Notes under the pieces: model-generated
What the model was told of the DNA's origin: nothing
The model's database searches: none
The model's input: the letters and a program-made list of their open reading frames with translations, nothing else
Assembly: GCA_903935585.1 (NCBI GenBank)
Contig: CAIZSE010000075.1
Span: 1-36,689, forward strand
Reading direction: 5' to 3'
Origin: an uncultured Burkholderiales bacterium
GTDB taxonomy: Bacteria; Pseudomonadota; Gammaproteobacteria; Burkholderiales; Burkholderiaceae_C
Length of the DNA: 36,689 nt
Made by a program: the position numbers and the translations under genes
Shown here: positions 24,130-33,264 of the stretch, one piece after another
How positions within the stretch are numbered: position 1 is the stretch's first letter
How the letters are laid out: every line of letters begins with the position of its first letter

Positions 24130-25161
24130 ATGAAAGCTGTTGCCAAACTGAGACCCGAACCAGGCGCCATGGCCCTGATTGACATGGCCCCACCGGTTCG
24201 AAAACCTGGCGAGGTGCTGATACAGATTTCTGCTGGCGGCATTTGCGGTACCGATGTGGCCATATGGAAGTGGCATGAAGCGGTGGTTAGTCAGTACGCA
24301 CCGCAGTTTCCGTTGATCGTGGGCCACGAATTTGCAGGAACCGTGCTGGAGTCGGACAGCCCCCGCGTGCAGCCCGGTGCGGTGGTCGCTGTCAACCCAC
24401 AGATTGCCTGCGGACATTGCCGGTTTTGTGGACTGGGGCGCCCCACACTGTGTGATGACCGCCGCCTGATGGGTGGACGCATCAATGGCGGCTGGACCGA
24501 ATTTGTGAGCGTGCCGGAATGGAATGTTCACCCCTTGCCAGAGGGCGTGGACAGCGCCGTGGCGCCATTGCTCGAGCCGCTATCGGTGGCTACCCACGCC
24601 GTATTGGAGCGGGTGCCAGTTCGTGTCGGCGATGTAGTGGTGGTAATTGGTGCCGGCCCCATTGGCATCCTGTGCGCAATCCTTGCCTTGTCTGCCGGTG
24701 CACGATACGTGATGATCACTGGGGTTGTTGAGGACGCTGGCCGACTGGAAATTGCCCGGCAGATCGGCGCCATTGCGGTCAACATCGATGCGCAAGACCC
24801 CATGAAGATGCTGTATGCACTACAGGCCGAAGGCGCCGACATTGTCTATGAAACCAGTGGCGTAGCCAGCACGCTTGAACAAGCCGTGGGCATGACCCGC
24901 AAAGGTGGCAGTGTCGGACTCATCGGCCTGTGCCATGCGGCCAGCACCTTCAAGAGCACCCCGGTGGTGATCAAGGAGCTTGCTCTGATTGGTTCGAGGG
25001 GTTACAACGAAACCACCTGGACATTGATGATGAATGTGTTGCCCCGCGTGGCGCACGATGTACTGAAGCTCATCACCCATCAAATACGCTTTGAAGATTT
25101 TGACCAGGCACTGGAGATGGTAGCCCGGCGTGAAGGCATCAAGATCGTCCTGCGCCCCTGA
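24130..25161 (+). CDS. Zinc-dependent MDR alcohol dehydrogenase (polyol dehydrogenase-like)
   Basis: 343-residue medium-chain dehydrogenase. Catalytic zinc ligands are Cys39 (GICGTD), His66-Glu67 (GHEFAG) and Glu149 (LLEPLSV). The structural zinc is held by Cys94, Cys97, Cys100 and Cys108. VVVIGAGPIGI (about residues 171-181) is the NAD(P) fold. Resemblance is to sorbitol, idonate and threonine dehydrogenases, so a secondary alcohol in a polyol or hydroxy acid is the likely target. It starts 11 bp after the GMC gene and is 45 bp before the TRAP binding-protein gene, in the same operon. Confidence 0.94.
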   Translation: MKAVAKLRPEPGAMALIDMAPPVRKPGEVLIQISAGGICGTDVAIWKWHEAVVSQYAPQFPLIVGHEFAGTVLESDSPRVQPGAVVAVNPQIACGHCRFCGLGRPTLCDDRRLMGGRINGGWTEFVSVPEWNVHPLPEGVDSAVAPLLEPLSVATHAVLERVPVRVGDVVVVIGAGPIGILCAILALSAGARYVMITGVVEDAGRLEIARQIGAIAVNIDAQDPMKMLYALQAEGADIVYETSGVASTLEQAVGMTRKGGSVGLIGLCHAASTFKSTPVVIKELALIGSRGYNETTWTLMMNVLPRVAHDVLKLITHQIRFEDFDQALEMVARREGIKIVLRP

Positions 25162-25206
25162 TTTTTTTCCCGCCCTCTGGGCATTTCACTCGTAAGGAGA
25201 CAAACC

Positions 25207-26214
25207 ATGAAAATTTCAAAACTGATACCAACTGCGGCATTACTGGTCGCCTGCACGGCAGCGTCCGCGCAAATTCAGGAGCGGACGTTGCGCTTCGGTA
25301 ACGTTGTGCAGGCAGATGCACCGCTCGCTATAGGGATGCAGAAGTTTGCCGACATCGTTGCGGCAAAAAGCGGTGGAAAGATAAAGGTTCAGGTGATTGG
25401 CGGCGGCTCTCTGGGCAGTGAATCCCAGCAGCTCAGTTCTGTGCAAGGCGGCGTACTGGATATGACGCTTCCTTCAGCGACCATTGTGGGAACAGTGGTC
25501 AAGGATTTCACGATGCTGGACTTCCCCTTCACAATCAAAAAAGAAGAACAGGTCGACGCACTCGTGGATGGAACATGGGGGAAAGCAGTTATGGCCAAGC
25601 TTCCCGAGAAAGGGTTGATCGGACTGGGCTTCTGGGAAACGGGTTTCCGCCAATTCACCAACAGCCGCAAACCCATTGTGAACGTTGAGGACCTCAAAGG
25701 TCTGAAACTGCGGGTGATCCCCAACCCGATGTTCATAGACAGCTTCAGCGCACTGGGCACCAACCCTGTGCCGATGGCGTTCACAGAGTTGTTTGGTGCA
25801 CTTGAATCCAAAGCCATGGATGCACAGGAAAATCCGTTTGCCGTGATCAACACCAGCAAATTCTATGAGGTACAGAAATACCTGAGCGTGACTAACCATG
25901 TCTACACCTCCAATCCGGTGGTCATCAGCAAGAAGACCTGGGACAAATTGTCAGGGGAAGAGAAAACGCTGATTCAGGAAGCCGTGACCGAGGGCGGACT
26001 CTTTGAGCGCAAACTCAGCCGCGAGACAGCCAAGAAATTCCGACAGGACCTGATCAGCAAAGGAATGCAGATCAACGATGTTCCCGCCGCCACCCTGAGC
26101 AAAATGCAGGACCTGACCAAGCCCACCATCGAGAAGTTCTCTGCCTTATATGACCCCACACTGGTGAATCTTTACAGAAGCGAGATGGCCCGTATTTATA
26201 AAGCCATTCCATAA
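25207..26214 (+). CDS. TRAP-type (DctP family) substrate-binding protein
   Basis: 335-residue periplasmic binding protein with signal peptide ISKLIPTAALLVACTAASA. The start at 25207 has a strong AAGGAG site. DctP features are LRFGNVVQADAPLAIGMQKFA, LGSESQQLSSVQGGVLDMT, GFRQFTNSRKPI and LKGLKLRVIPNP; Arg169 is the conserved residue that pairs with a ligand carboxylate, so the substrate should be an organic acid. The DctQ and DctM membrane subunits are absent from the cluster and the window, so it must use subunits encoded elsewhere. It sits inside the catabolic operon and probably delivers the compound the operon degrades. Confidence 0.94.
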   Translation: MKISKLIPTAALLVACTAASAQIQERTLRFGNVVQADAPLAIGMQKFADIVAAKSGGKIKVQVIGGGSLGSESQQLSSVQGGVLDMTLPSATIVGTVVKDFTMLDFPFTIKKEEQVDALVDGTWGKAVMAKLPEKGLIGLGFWETGFRQFTNSRKPIVNVEDLKGLKLRVIPNPMFIDSFSALGTNPVPMAFTELFGALESKAMDAQENPFAVINTSKFYEVQKYLSVTNHVYTSNPVVISKKTWDKLSGEEKTLIQEAVTEGGLFERKLSRETAKKFRQDLISKGMQINDVPAATLSKMQDLTKPTIEKFSALYDPTLVNLYRSEMARIYKAIP

Positions 26215-26228
26215 CATGCCTTGTCCCC

Positions 26229-26262
26229 GACCTGTGTGAAGGGTGACCACTTTTCACACAGG
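26229..26262 (+). terminator. Hairpin between the TRAP binding protein and SDR genes
   Basis: Perfect 10-bp inverted repeat CCTGTGTGAA (26229-26238) and TTCACACAGG (26253-26262), followed by TTTTTACG. The 14-base loop is longer than ideal, but stem plus T-run looks like an intrinsic terminator or an internal attenuator. It would leave the SDR and AroQ-like genes expressed at a lower level, or protect the 3' end of the binding-protein message. Confidence 0.7.
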
Positions 26263-26279
26263 TTTTTACGACCGATCCT

Positions 26280-27065
26280 ATGACATTCTCTGAAGTACGT
26301 ATTCCCGATCTACGGGGCAAGGTGGCGTTGGTCACCGGATCCAGCCTGGGCATTGGTGCGGCTGCGGCCAAAGCGTTTGGAGCGCAAGGCATGCGCGTAG
26401 TGGTGCACTACAACCGATCCAAAGAGCCTGCACGCGAAATAGCTGCAGCCATAGAGCAGCACGGTGGGGAGGCCATGCTGGTCGGCGCCGATATTCGTGA
26501 CACAGCTGCCATTGCGCGCTGCGTTTCAGAAGTCCTGGCGCGGTTTGGGCATATTGATGTGCTGGTCAACAACGCGGGAAGCCTGGTTCAACGTGCGCTT
26601 CTGGAAGATCAGACTGACGCATTGTTCGACGAGATCATGCACACCAATACCCGATCTGCCATGACCTTCATTCGTACCGTGGTCCAACACATGCGCGATC
26701 AAAAACGCAGTGGCTGCATCATCAACGTGACCTCAATGGCGGTCCGCAACGGCGGCGGTCCCGGCTCATCAATGTATGCAGGCTCCAAAGGTTTCCTGAG
26801 CACCGTCACACGTGCCTTGGCTCGCGAACTGGTTCAGGATCGCATACGGGTCAATGCGGTAGCGCCTGGGGTAATCAACACGCCTCTGCAAGATCAGTTC
26901 TCCACACCGGCCATGCTCGAAAGCTTCAAGACTGGCATTCCTATGGGGCGTTTGGGTGTCGCCGATGACTGCGCAGGCGCTTTCTTGTATCTGGCATCCG
27001 AAATGATGTCTGGCTTTGTGACGGGTCAGACCATTGAAGTTAATGGTGGGCAAGTCATGTTTTGA
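26280..27065 (+). CDS. SDR-family oxidoreductase, NADP-type
   Basis: 261-residue short-chain dehydrogenase resembling FabG-like and glucose dehydrogenase-like enzymes. TGSSLGIG (19-26) binds the cofactor, HYNRSKEP with Arg46 suggests NADP(H), NNAG is at 97-100, and the catalytic Ser152, Tyr166 and Lys170 lie in NVTSMAVRNGG and YAGSK. The C-terminus IEVNGGQVMF is typical. It starts at the ATG at 26280, 65 bp after the TRAP protein gene; that spacer contains CCTGTGTGAA paired with TTCACACAGG (26229-26238, 26253-26262), a candidate hairpin that could attenuate transcription after the binding-protein gene. Second SDR of the cluster; the substrate is unknown. Confidence 0.93.
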   Translation: MTFSEVRIPDLRGKVALVTGSSLGIGAAAAKAFGAQGMRVVVHYNRSKEPAREIAAAIEQHGGEAMLVGADIRDTAAIARCVSEVLARFGHIDVLVNNAGSLVQRALLEDQTDALFDEIMHTNTRSAMTFIRTVVQHMRDQKRSGCIINVTSMAVRNGGGPGSSMYAGSKGFLSTVTRALARELVQDRIRVNAVAPGVINTPLQDQFSTPAMLESFKTGIPMGRLGVADDCAGAFLYLASEMMSGFVTGQTIEVNGGQVMF

Positions 27066-27085
27066 TAAGTGTGAAGTGAGCGGCA

Positions 27086-27529
27086 ATGAGCAAAAAGAAG
27101 ATATTCATTCTCAATGGTCCCAACCTGAACAGATTGGGCATGCGCGAGCCTCACATCTATGGCAACGTTACATTGGCACAGGTCAAGAAGCAGTGCGAGC
27201 AAAAGGCTAAATCGCTTGGGTTTCTATTGGATTTTCGGCAAAGCAACTTTGAAGGCGAAATTGTTCAGAGCATCCACGATGCGATTGACCATGGGCATGG
27301 CCTCATCATTAATCCCGCAGGCTTAACTTTCACATCAGTGCCCATCATGGATGCTTTAAAAATGTTCGATGGCCCAAAGGTCGAGTTGCACATTAGCAAT
27401 GTGCATGCCCGCGAGGCTGTTTATCACAACTCTTTGATGTCCAATGTTGTCACTGCTGTCATGGCCGGCTTTGGCACCCATGGGTATGTTTTGTCACTGG
27501 ATTGGATGTCGGAGTGCTTGAAAAAATGA
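27086..27529 (+). CDS. Type II 3-dehydroquinate dehydratase-like protein (AroQ paralogue)
   Basis: 147-residue AroQ-fold protein. The catalytic pieces are kept: Asn13 (NGPNLN), Arg20 (GMREP), Tyr25 (HIYG), Asn76 (IINPAG), Asp89, Glu100, His102 and Arg109 (ELHISNVHARE). Two positions that in the Mycobacterium enzyme (recalled numbering His81, Arg112) help bind the substrate's ring hydroxyls are changed: Phe82 (27329-27331) and Tyr113 (27422-27424). This points to an enzyme that eliminates water from a related but less hydroxylated keto compound, or to a lost activity. It is last in the plus arm, 20 bp after the SDR gene, far from any shikimate gene. Catabolic use is therefore more likely than aromatic biosynthesis. 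Confidence 0.88.
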   Translation: MSKKKIFILNGPNLNRLGMREPHIYGNVTLAQVKKQCEQKAKSLGFLLDFRQSNFEGEIVQSIHDAIDHGHGLIINPAGLTFTSVPIMDALKMFDGPKVELHISNVHAREAVYHNSLMSNVVTAVMAGFGTHGYVLSLDWMSECLKK

Positions 27530-27575
27530 TTGTGGTCGTCAAACACTTCATCATTTATTGTCGGGATATCCCTGA

Positions 27576-27776
27576 GAGTGCCTCATTGCGAACGCGCCGT
27601 ATAGAGAAGAACAAGGCCGCCCTCTGCAGTGCACCCTTCAAAACCCGTATCTCAGATCCCTGTTGGAAGAAGTCCGAAAAACTATCAATAGCAGCTGTTT
27701 CATCGTCGAAGCCGAAAGCAAAATGCAGGCAATTGAATTTAATCTCAAGGATCTTTTCACCAAGGCCGGCATCTGA
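27576..27776 (+). pseudogene. Possible 3' remnant of an unidentified gene
   Basis: An open stretch of 66 codons after a TGA at 27573, with no ATG and ending in TGA at 27774-27776. Its residues look protein-like, for example NPYLRSLLEEVRKTINSS, followed by FIVEAESKMQAIEFNLKDLF. I do not recognise the family. It may be the tail of a gene cut off when the catabolic cluster was inserted or rearranged. Chance openness cannot be excluded. Confidence 0.3.
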
Positions 27777-29020
<1,244 letters not shown>

Positions 29021-29060
29021 TTGTCGGATAAAGCTGCTGCCAGCGCTTGGCGTGCAGCGT

Positions 29061-30263
29061 TCAACCGATCACTTGCAGCTCGCGCAGCGGGCGGTTTTGC
29101 ACCAGCCGATCAAAACCCAAATCATCCACCGCAATGGTTTTCGATGCACCCAACAGCATCCATTCGGCCAGGGCAAGGCCCGCGCCTGCCGCGTGCTGCA
29201 TGCCGTGCCCTGAAAAGCCGTTGATGAAATACAGGTTGCGCAACGCCGGGTGCGGGCCAATCACGGCGTTGTGATCGAAGGTGTTCATCTCGTAATAGCC
29301 CGCCCAAGCGCGCTCGACGCGCAAGGCGGCCAAAGCCGGGATGCGGTGCGCCAGCGAGGCCCATTGTTCGTCGTTCCACTCGGACCAGTCGGGCTCCAAC
29401 GGCAAGCCGGGTTGGGTGTGCAAGGGCTCAGCGCCGGTGATCAAAAACCGGCCTTCGGGCCGCAGCCACCAGCCGCTCGGATCGATCAGCAACGGACAAT
29501 TCGCCAACTGCTCGGGGCAGGACAGCACAAACACCGTGCGCCTGGCCCCTTCGACGGGCAAAACCACGCCGACCATGGCCGCCACCTCACCCGCCCAAGC
29601 ACCCGCAGCATTGACCACTTGGCCGCAGCGCAAAGTGCCGCCGCTGGCCAAACGCACACCGGTCACTTGCGAGGCCGTGTGGTCCATGCCCACCACCCGG
29701 TCGTGCAGGCGTTGCACGCCTTGTGACATGGCTTTTTTCAAAAAGGCCTGGTGCAGGGCCGGCCCGTCAAACCAGCCTTCGCCACTCAGTCCCAGGCTGC
29801 CCAGCGCCACATCGTCCACATTCAGCCATGGGTAGCGCAGCCGCAAGGCCTCGGGGCCGAGCAAGGCCACATCGGCCCCGGCCTGTTTGTGAATCTGGTG
29901 CGCGGTCTGCATGGCCGCCACTTGGCCCTCATGGGCCAGGTACAAATAGCCAGGCTCTTGCAAACCCAGCGCCACCGGGTGGTCGGGCAGGCCCAGGTGT
30001 TGCTCGGCTTCGCGCAAAAACGCGATGCCGTATTGCGACAGACGGATGTTGACGGGGCATGTGAATTGCTGGCGGATCGAGCTGGCCGACAAAGAGGACG
30101 AAGCTTTTTCGTAAGCTGTGTCTGACTCGACCAGGATGACCTTGAGGCCCGGCTGCAAGCGGGTAAGCCACCACGCGGTGGCCGCGCCCATGACGCCGCT
30201 GCCCACGATCACCACATCGGCGCTCGTTGCCGTGCCCAGTTGGGCGCTGGGTGCCACGCTCAT
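29061..30263 (-). CDS. FAD-dependent amine/amino-acid oxidoreductase (DAO family)
   Basis: 400-residue flavoprotein. DVVIVGSGVMGAATAWWL binds FAD, followed by VILVESD; SSLSASSIRQQFTCP resembles the sarcosine/dimethylglycine oxidase beta-type active-site approach. CGQVVNAAGAWAGEVA is the second FAD contact, and FINGFSGHGMQHAAGAGLALAEWM closes the domain. The start at 30263 gives ATGA overlap with the previous gene. In-frame codons upstream to 30389 lie inside that gene and are rejected. It is last in the seven-gene minus operon, where it would oxidise an N-methyl or secondary amine or imino acid. The exact substrate is unknown. Confidence 0.91.
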   Translation of the reverse strand: MSVAPSAQLGTATSADVVIVGSGVMGAATAWWLTRLQPGLKVILVESDTAYEKASSSLSASSIRQQFTCPVNIRLSQYGIAFLREAEQHLGLPDHPVALGLQEPGYLYLAHEGQVAAMQTAHQIHKQAGADVALLGPEALRLRYPWLNVDDVALGSLGLSGEGWFDGPALHQAFLKKAMSQGVQRLHDRVVGMDHTASQVTGVRLASGGTLRCGQVVNAAGAWAGEVAAMVGVVLPVEGARRTVFVLSCPEQLANCPLLIDPSGWWLRPEGRFLITGAEPLHTQPGLPLEPDWSEWNDEQWASLAHRIPALAALRVERAWAGYYEMNTFDHNAVIGPHPALRNLYFINGFSGHGMQHAAGAGLALAEWMLLGASKTIAVDDLGFDRLVQNRPLRELQVIG

Positions 30264-31183
30264 GCTTGCGCCTGCTCGGCCAAAGCCGCGCGGTAGACCA
30301 GACGCGCTGCGACCGTGTCTTCCACCGCCTGGCCCAGTGATTTGAAAATGATGGTGGTGCCCGCAGGGGGCGGGGGCACACGGCCGCACAGGATTTCGCC
30401 GATCTCTGCGGCCACCCGCGCGCCTGACAACAGCACATCACCCGATTCTTTTTCGGCGGCCTCACGCTGGTCGGCCACCACCCAATGCCGCATGGCCGCA
30501 TCGTCGAGCTCGCGCCAGGTCGGGCGGGGTGCGCCCACGGCCGCCACAAAAGCACCCGGCTTGAGCCAGGCCCCCTGCAACACGGGCTCGCTGGCGTTCG
30601 TGACCGTGCACACAATGTCGGCGCCACGCACCGCTTCTTCGGCGCTGGCACAGGCCACGCCGCCGATGTCGTGGGCGCACTGCAGTGCGTTGGCTGCTGT
30701 GGGGCTCCACACGCGGATTTGCGAGACATCGCGCACGGCACGCAGCATTTGCGCGTGGCTGCGCGCCAGCACACCACTGCCCAGCATCGCCACCACCTGC
30801 GGGGTGTGCGGCACCAGCGCATCGGCGGCCACGGCAGAGGCCGCTGCGGTGCGCATGGCAGTGATGGTGTTGCCCTCCATCACGGCCAAGGTCTGGCCGG
30901 TGGCCGGGTCCATCAGCACAATCGTGCTCAGCAAAGTGGGCAAGCCAATCCGGGCGTTGCCCGGCACCAGGGTGATGAGCTTGGTGGTCAAGGCATCACC
31001 CAGTTGGGCAGGTTTTAAAAACAGCAGGCCATCGGCCGAGGCCTCACCGATCGACATGACCATGCGCAGCGGTTGCACCACCTGGCCCATCGTCAGGGCC
31101 ACCAGGGCTTCGCGCACGCCTTGCAGCAATGCAGGCACGCTCAACAATTGCTGAACACGTGCTTCGTCAAAGTAATGAACCAT
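30260..31183 (-). CDS. Ornithine cyclodeaminase/mu-crystallin family protein
   Basis: 307-residue NAD(P)-binding protein. MVHYFDEARVQQLL starts the family fold, LKPAQLGDALTTKLITLVPGN carries the substrate Lys, GNTITAMRTAAASAVAADAL is strongly conserved, and VAMLGSGVLARSHAQML is the dinucleotide fold. GAFVAAVGAPRPTWRELDD completes the pattern. Members deaminate ornithine or reduce ketimines/imino acids; no arginine or proline genes are nearby. Overlap with the next gene is four bases, and its start overlaps the end of the leuD-like gene by 17 bp, so expression is coupled. Pairing with a DAO oxidase suggests handling of an amino or imino acid. Confidence 0.9.
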   Translation of the reverse strand: MVHYFDEARVQQLLSVPALLQGVREALVALTMGQVVQPLRMVMSIGEASADGLLFLKPAQLGDALTTKLITLVPGNARIGLPTLLSTIVLMDPATGQTLAVMEGNTITAMRTAAASAVAADALVPHTPQVVAMLGSGVLARSHAQMLRAVRDVSQIRVWSPTAANALQCAHDIGGVACASAEEAVRGADIVCTVTNASEPVLQGAWLKPGAFVAAVGAPRPTWRELDDAAMRHWVVADQREAAEKESGDVLLSGARVAAEIGEILCGRVPPPPAGTTIIFKSLGQAVEDTVAARLVYRAALAEQAQA

Positions 31184-31829
31184 GGGCAGTCTCTTGTGCG
31201 GTTGGGGCCACCGTCCAGGGGTTGGCGGCCAGGTAGCGGTCTTCAAAATCACGGATGCATGGCGCGTGCGTGAGGCTCATGCCTACCGCGTCCAGGCCGT
31301 TCAGCAACATCTCTTTGTGCAGCGCATCGATCTCGATCCGCAGGCTTTGGCCATCGGCTGGCGTGTGCACGGTTTGCGCCGATAAATCCAGCGTCATGTG
31401 GCAGCGGTCCGGGTTTTGGGCCAGGACCATCAGGCGCTCGATTTGTGCTGCCGGCAACACCAGCGCAGGCACACCGTTGCGGATGCAATTGTCGCTGAAG
31501 ATGCCGCCAAAGCTGGTGCCCAGCACACAACGAATGCCCATCTCGCGCAAACCCCACACCGCGTGCTCGCGACTCGAGCCACAACCAAAGTTGGGCCCTG
31601 TGATCAGAAAACGGGCCGATGCCCACGGCGCCTGGTTCAAGACAAAGTCGGTGCGCGCCTGCCCTGCCGCGTCAAAGCGCATGTCGTGCAAAAAGCCCTT
31701 GGACAGGCCCTTGCGGTCGATGCCCTTGAGGAACTGCTTGGGCATGATCTGGTCGGTGTCGACATTCGGCAAGGGCAGGGCCGCAGCAACACCTGCGATG
31801 GTTTGAACGGCTTGGTTGGTGGAGGTCAT
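31167..31829 (-). CDS. Isopropylmalate isomerase small-subunit-like protein (LeuD paralogue)
   Basis: 220-residue swivel-domain subunit of an aconitase-family hydro-lyase. LPNVDTDQIMPKQFLKGI and LITGPNFGCGSSREHAVWGL are the diagnostic LeuD motifs. Differences from biosynthetic LeuD as I remember it include SFGGIFSDNC where SFADIFFNNC is usual, and KGLSKGFLHDMRFD in the loop. These suggest a paralogue acting on another 2-hydroxy/3-hydroxy dicarboxylate. It is ten bases downstream of the LeuC-like gene and forms a heterodimer with it. No leuB or leuA is adjacent, which supports a catabolic role. Confidence 0.9.
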   Translation of the reverse strand: MTSTNQAVQTIAGVAAALPLPNVDTDQIMPKQFLKGIDRKGLSKGFLHDMRFDAAGQARTDFVLNQAPWASARFLITGPNFGCGSSREHAVWGLREMGIRCVLGTSFGGIFSDNCIRNGVPALVLPAAQIERLMVLAQNPDRCHMTLDLSAQTVHTPADGQSLRIEIDALHKEMLLNGLDAVGMSLTHAPCIRDFEDRYLAANPWTVAPTAQETAHGSLL

Positions 31830-31839
31830 GCCATCGCTT

Positions 31840-33264
31840 TCAATGGCAGCGCAGCGTGCGCAGATCGGTCAGTGAACCGCAGACCGCCGCGGCCGCCACC
31901 ATGGCCGGACTCATCAGGTGGGTGCGTGCGCCCTGACCCTGACGGCCCTCAAAGTTGCGGTTGGTGCTCGAGGCACAGCGGTCTCCGGGGTTCAGGTGGT
32001 CTTCGTTCATGGCCACACACATCGAGCATCCCGCCTGGCGCCATTCGAAACCAGCGTCTTCAAATACACGGCCAAGGCCTTCGGCTTCAGCCTGCGCACG
32101 CACCATCGATGAACCGGGCACCACCAGGGCCCGAACGCCTGGCGCCACGCGTCGGCCTTTGAGGTAACGGGCCGCATCGCGCAGGTCGTCGATTCGGCTG
32201 TTGGTGCACGAGCCAATAAAAGCATGGCTGATGGGCAAGCCCTGCAAGGCCTGACCCGGCTGCAAATCCATGTAGGCCAATGCGCGCTGCATGCCCTGAC
32301 GGCGCTGCAGGTCGGCTTCGTTTTCAGGATGGGGCACCACGCCGTCAATGGCCACGCCGTGGTCCGGGCTGGTACCCCAGGTCACGCGCGGGGCAAGGGT
32401 GCTGGCGTTGAGACTGACTTCGCGGTCGAACACGGCCTCGTCGTCGCTGCGCAACTGCCGCCATTGCGCCACAGCGGCATCCCATTGCGCGCCTTGCGGC
32501 ACCCTGGCACGGCCTTGCAAATATTCAAACAGGCGCTCATCAGGTGCCACGATGGCCCCGCGTGCAGCGGCCTCCACGCTCATGTTGCACAGCGTCAAAC
32601 GGCCTTCGATGCCCATCGCCCGAATCGCCTCACCGGCGTATTCGATCACGTGGCCCGAGGCGCCATCGGCACCGATCTGTGCGATCAGGCCGAGCACCAG
32701 GTCTTTCGCCGTGATGCCGGGCTGCAGTTGGCCGTGCACCGTGACACGCAGGTTTTTTTGGGGGCGGTAAATCAGGGTCTGGGTGGCCATCAGGTGTTCT
32801 ATCTCGCTGCTCCCAATGCCAAAGCCCAAAGCCCCCATGGCCCCGTGCGTCGTGGTGTGGCTGTCGCCAGCGGCCATCACCATGCCCGGCAAGACCCAGC
32901 CTTGCTCGCTGGCCACCACGTGCTCGATGCCCTGGCGGGTGTCCAGCATGTCAAACAGCTCAATGCCGTGGCGTGCACAGTTCTCGGCCAGTGTGCTCAC
33001 TTGTCGGGCGCGGTCTGCATCGACCAGCACCATGGTGCGGGCGTTGCGCACGGGCGTGGTGGCGTTGACATGGTCCACCACCGCCAGCGTGGCGGAAGGC
33101 CGCCACACCGAACGCCCTTGCGCGTGCAGGGCCGCAAATGCCTGCGGGCTGGTGTATTCATTAAGAACCTGTCGGTCGACGTACAGCAAAATTTGCCCGC
33201 TGTCGCCCAGTTGCCGCACCGTGTGCGAAGCCACGATGCGCTGGTACAGGGTCCGGCCTGTCAT
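31840..33264 (-). CDS. Isopropylmalate isomerase large-subunit-like protein (LeuC paralogue)
   Basis: 474-residue [4Fe-4S] subunit of an aconitase-family hydro-lyase. The cluster ligands appear in FIGSCTNSRIDDLR and CSMCVAMNEDHL. GDSHTTTHGAMGALGFGIGSS and IEGRLTLCNMSVEA are family blocks, and GRTLYQRIVASHTVRQ opens the protein. VVDHVNATTP stands where biosynthetic LeuC usually has DHNVPT, another hint of a paralogue. Its ATG overlaps the stop of the RraA-like gene by four bases. With its LeuD-like partner it would isomerise or dehydrate a branched dicarboxylate whose product is cleaved by the RraA-like aldolase; this sequence of steps is inferred. Confidence 0.92.
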   Translation of the reverse strand: MTGRTLYQRIVASHTVRQLGDSGQILLYVDRQVLNEYTSPQAFAALHAQGRSVWRPSATLAVVDHVNATTPVRNARTMVLVDADRARQVSTLAENCARHGIELFDMLDTRQGIEHVVASEQGWVLPGMVMAAGDSHTTTHGAMGALGFGIGSSEIEHLMATQTLIYRPQKNLRVTVHGQLQPGITAKDLVLGLIAQIGADGASGHVIEYAGEAIRAMGIEGRLTLCNMSVEAAARGAIVAPDERLFEYLQGRARVPQGAQWDAAVAQWRQLRSDDEAVFDREVSLNASTLAPRVTWGTSPDHGVAIDGVVPHPENEADLQRRQGMQRALAYMDLQPGQALQGLPISHAFIGSCTNSRIDDLRDAARYLKGRRVAPGVRALVVPGSSMVRAQAEAEGLGRVFEDAGFEWRQAGCSMCVAMNEDHLNPGDRCASSTNRNFEGRQGQGARTHLMSPAMVAAAAVCGSLTDLRTLRCH

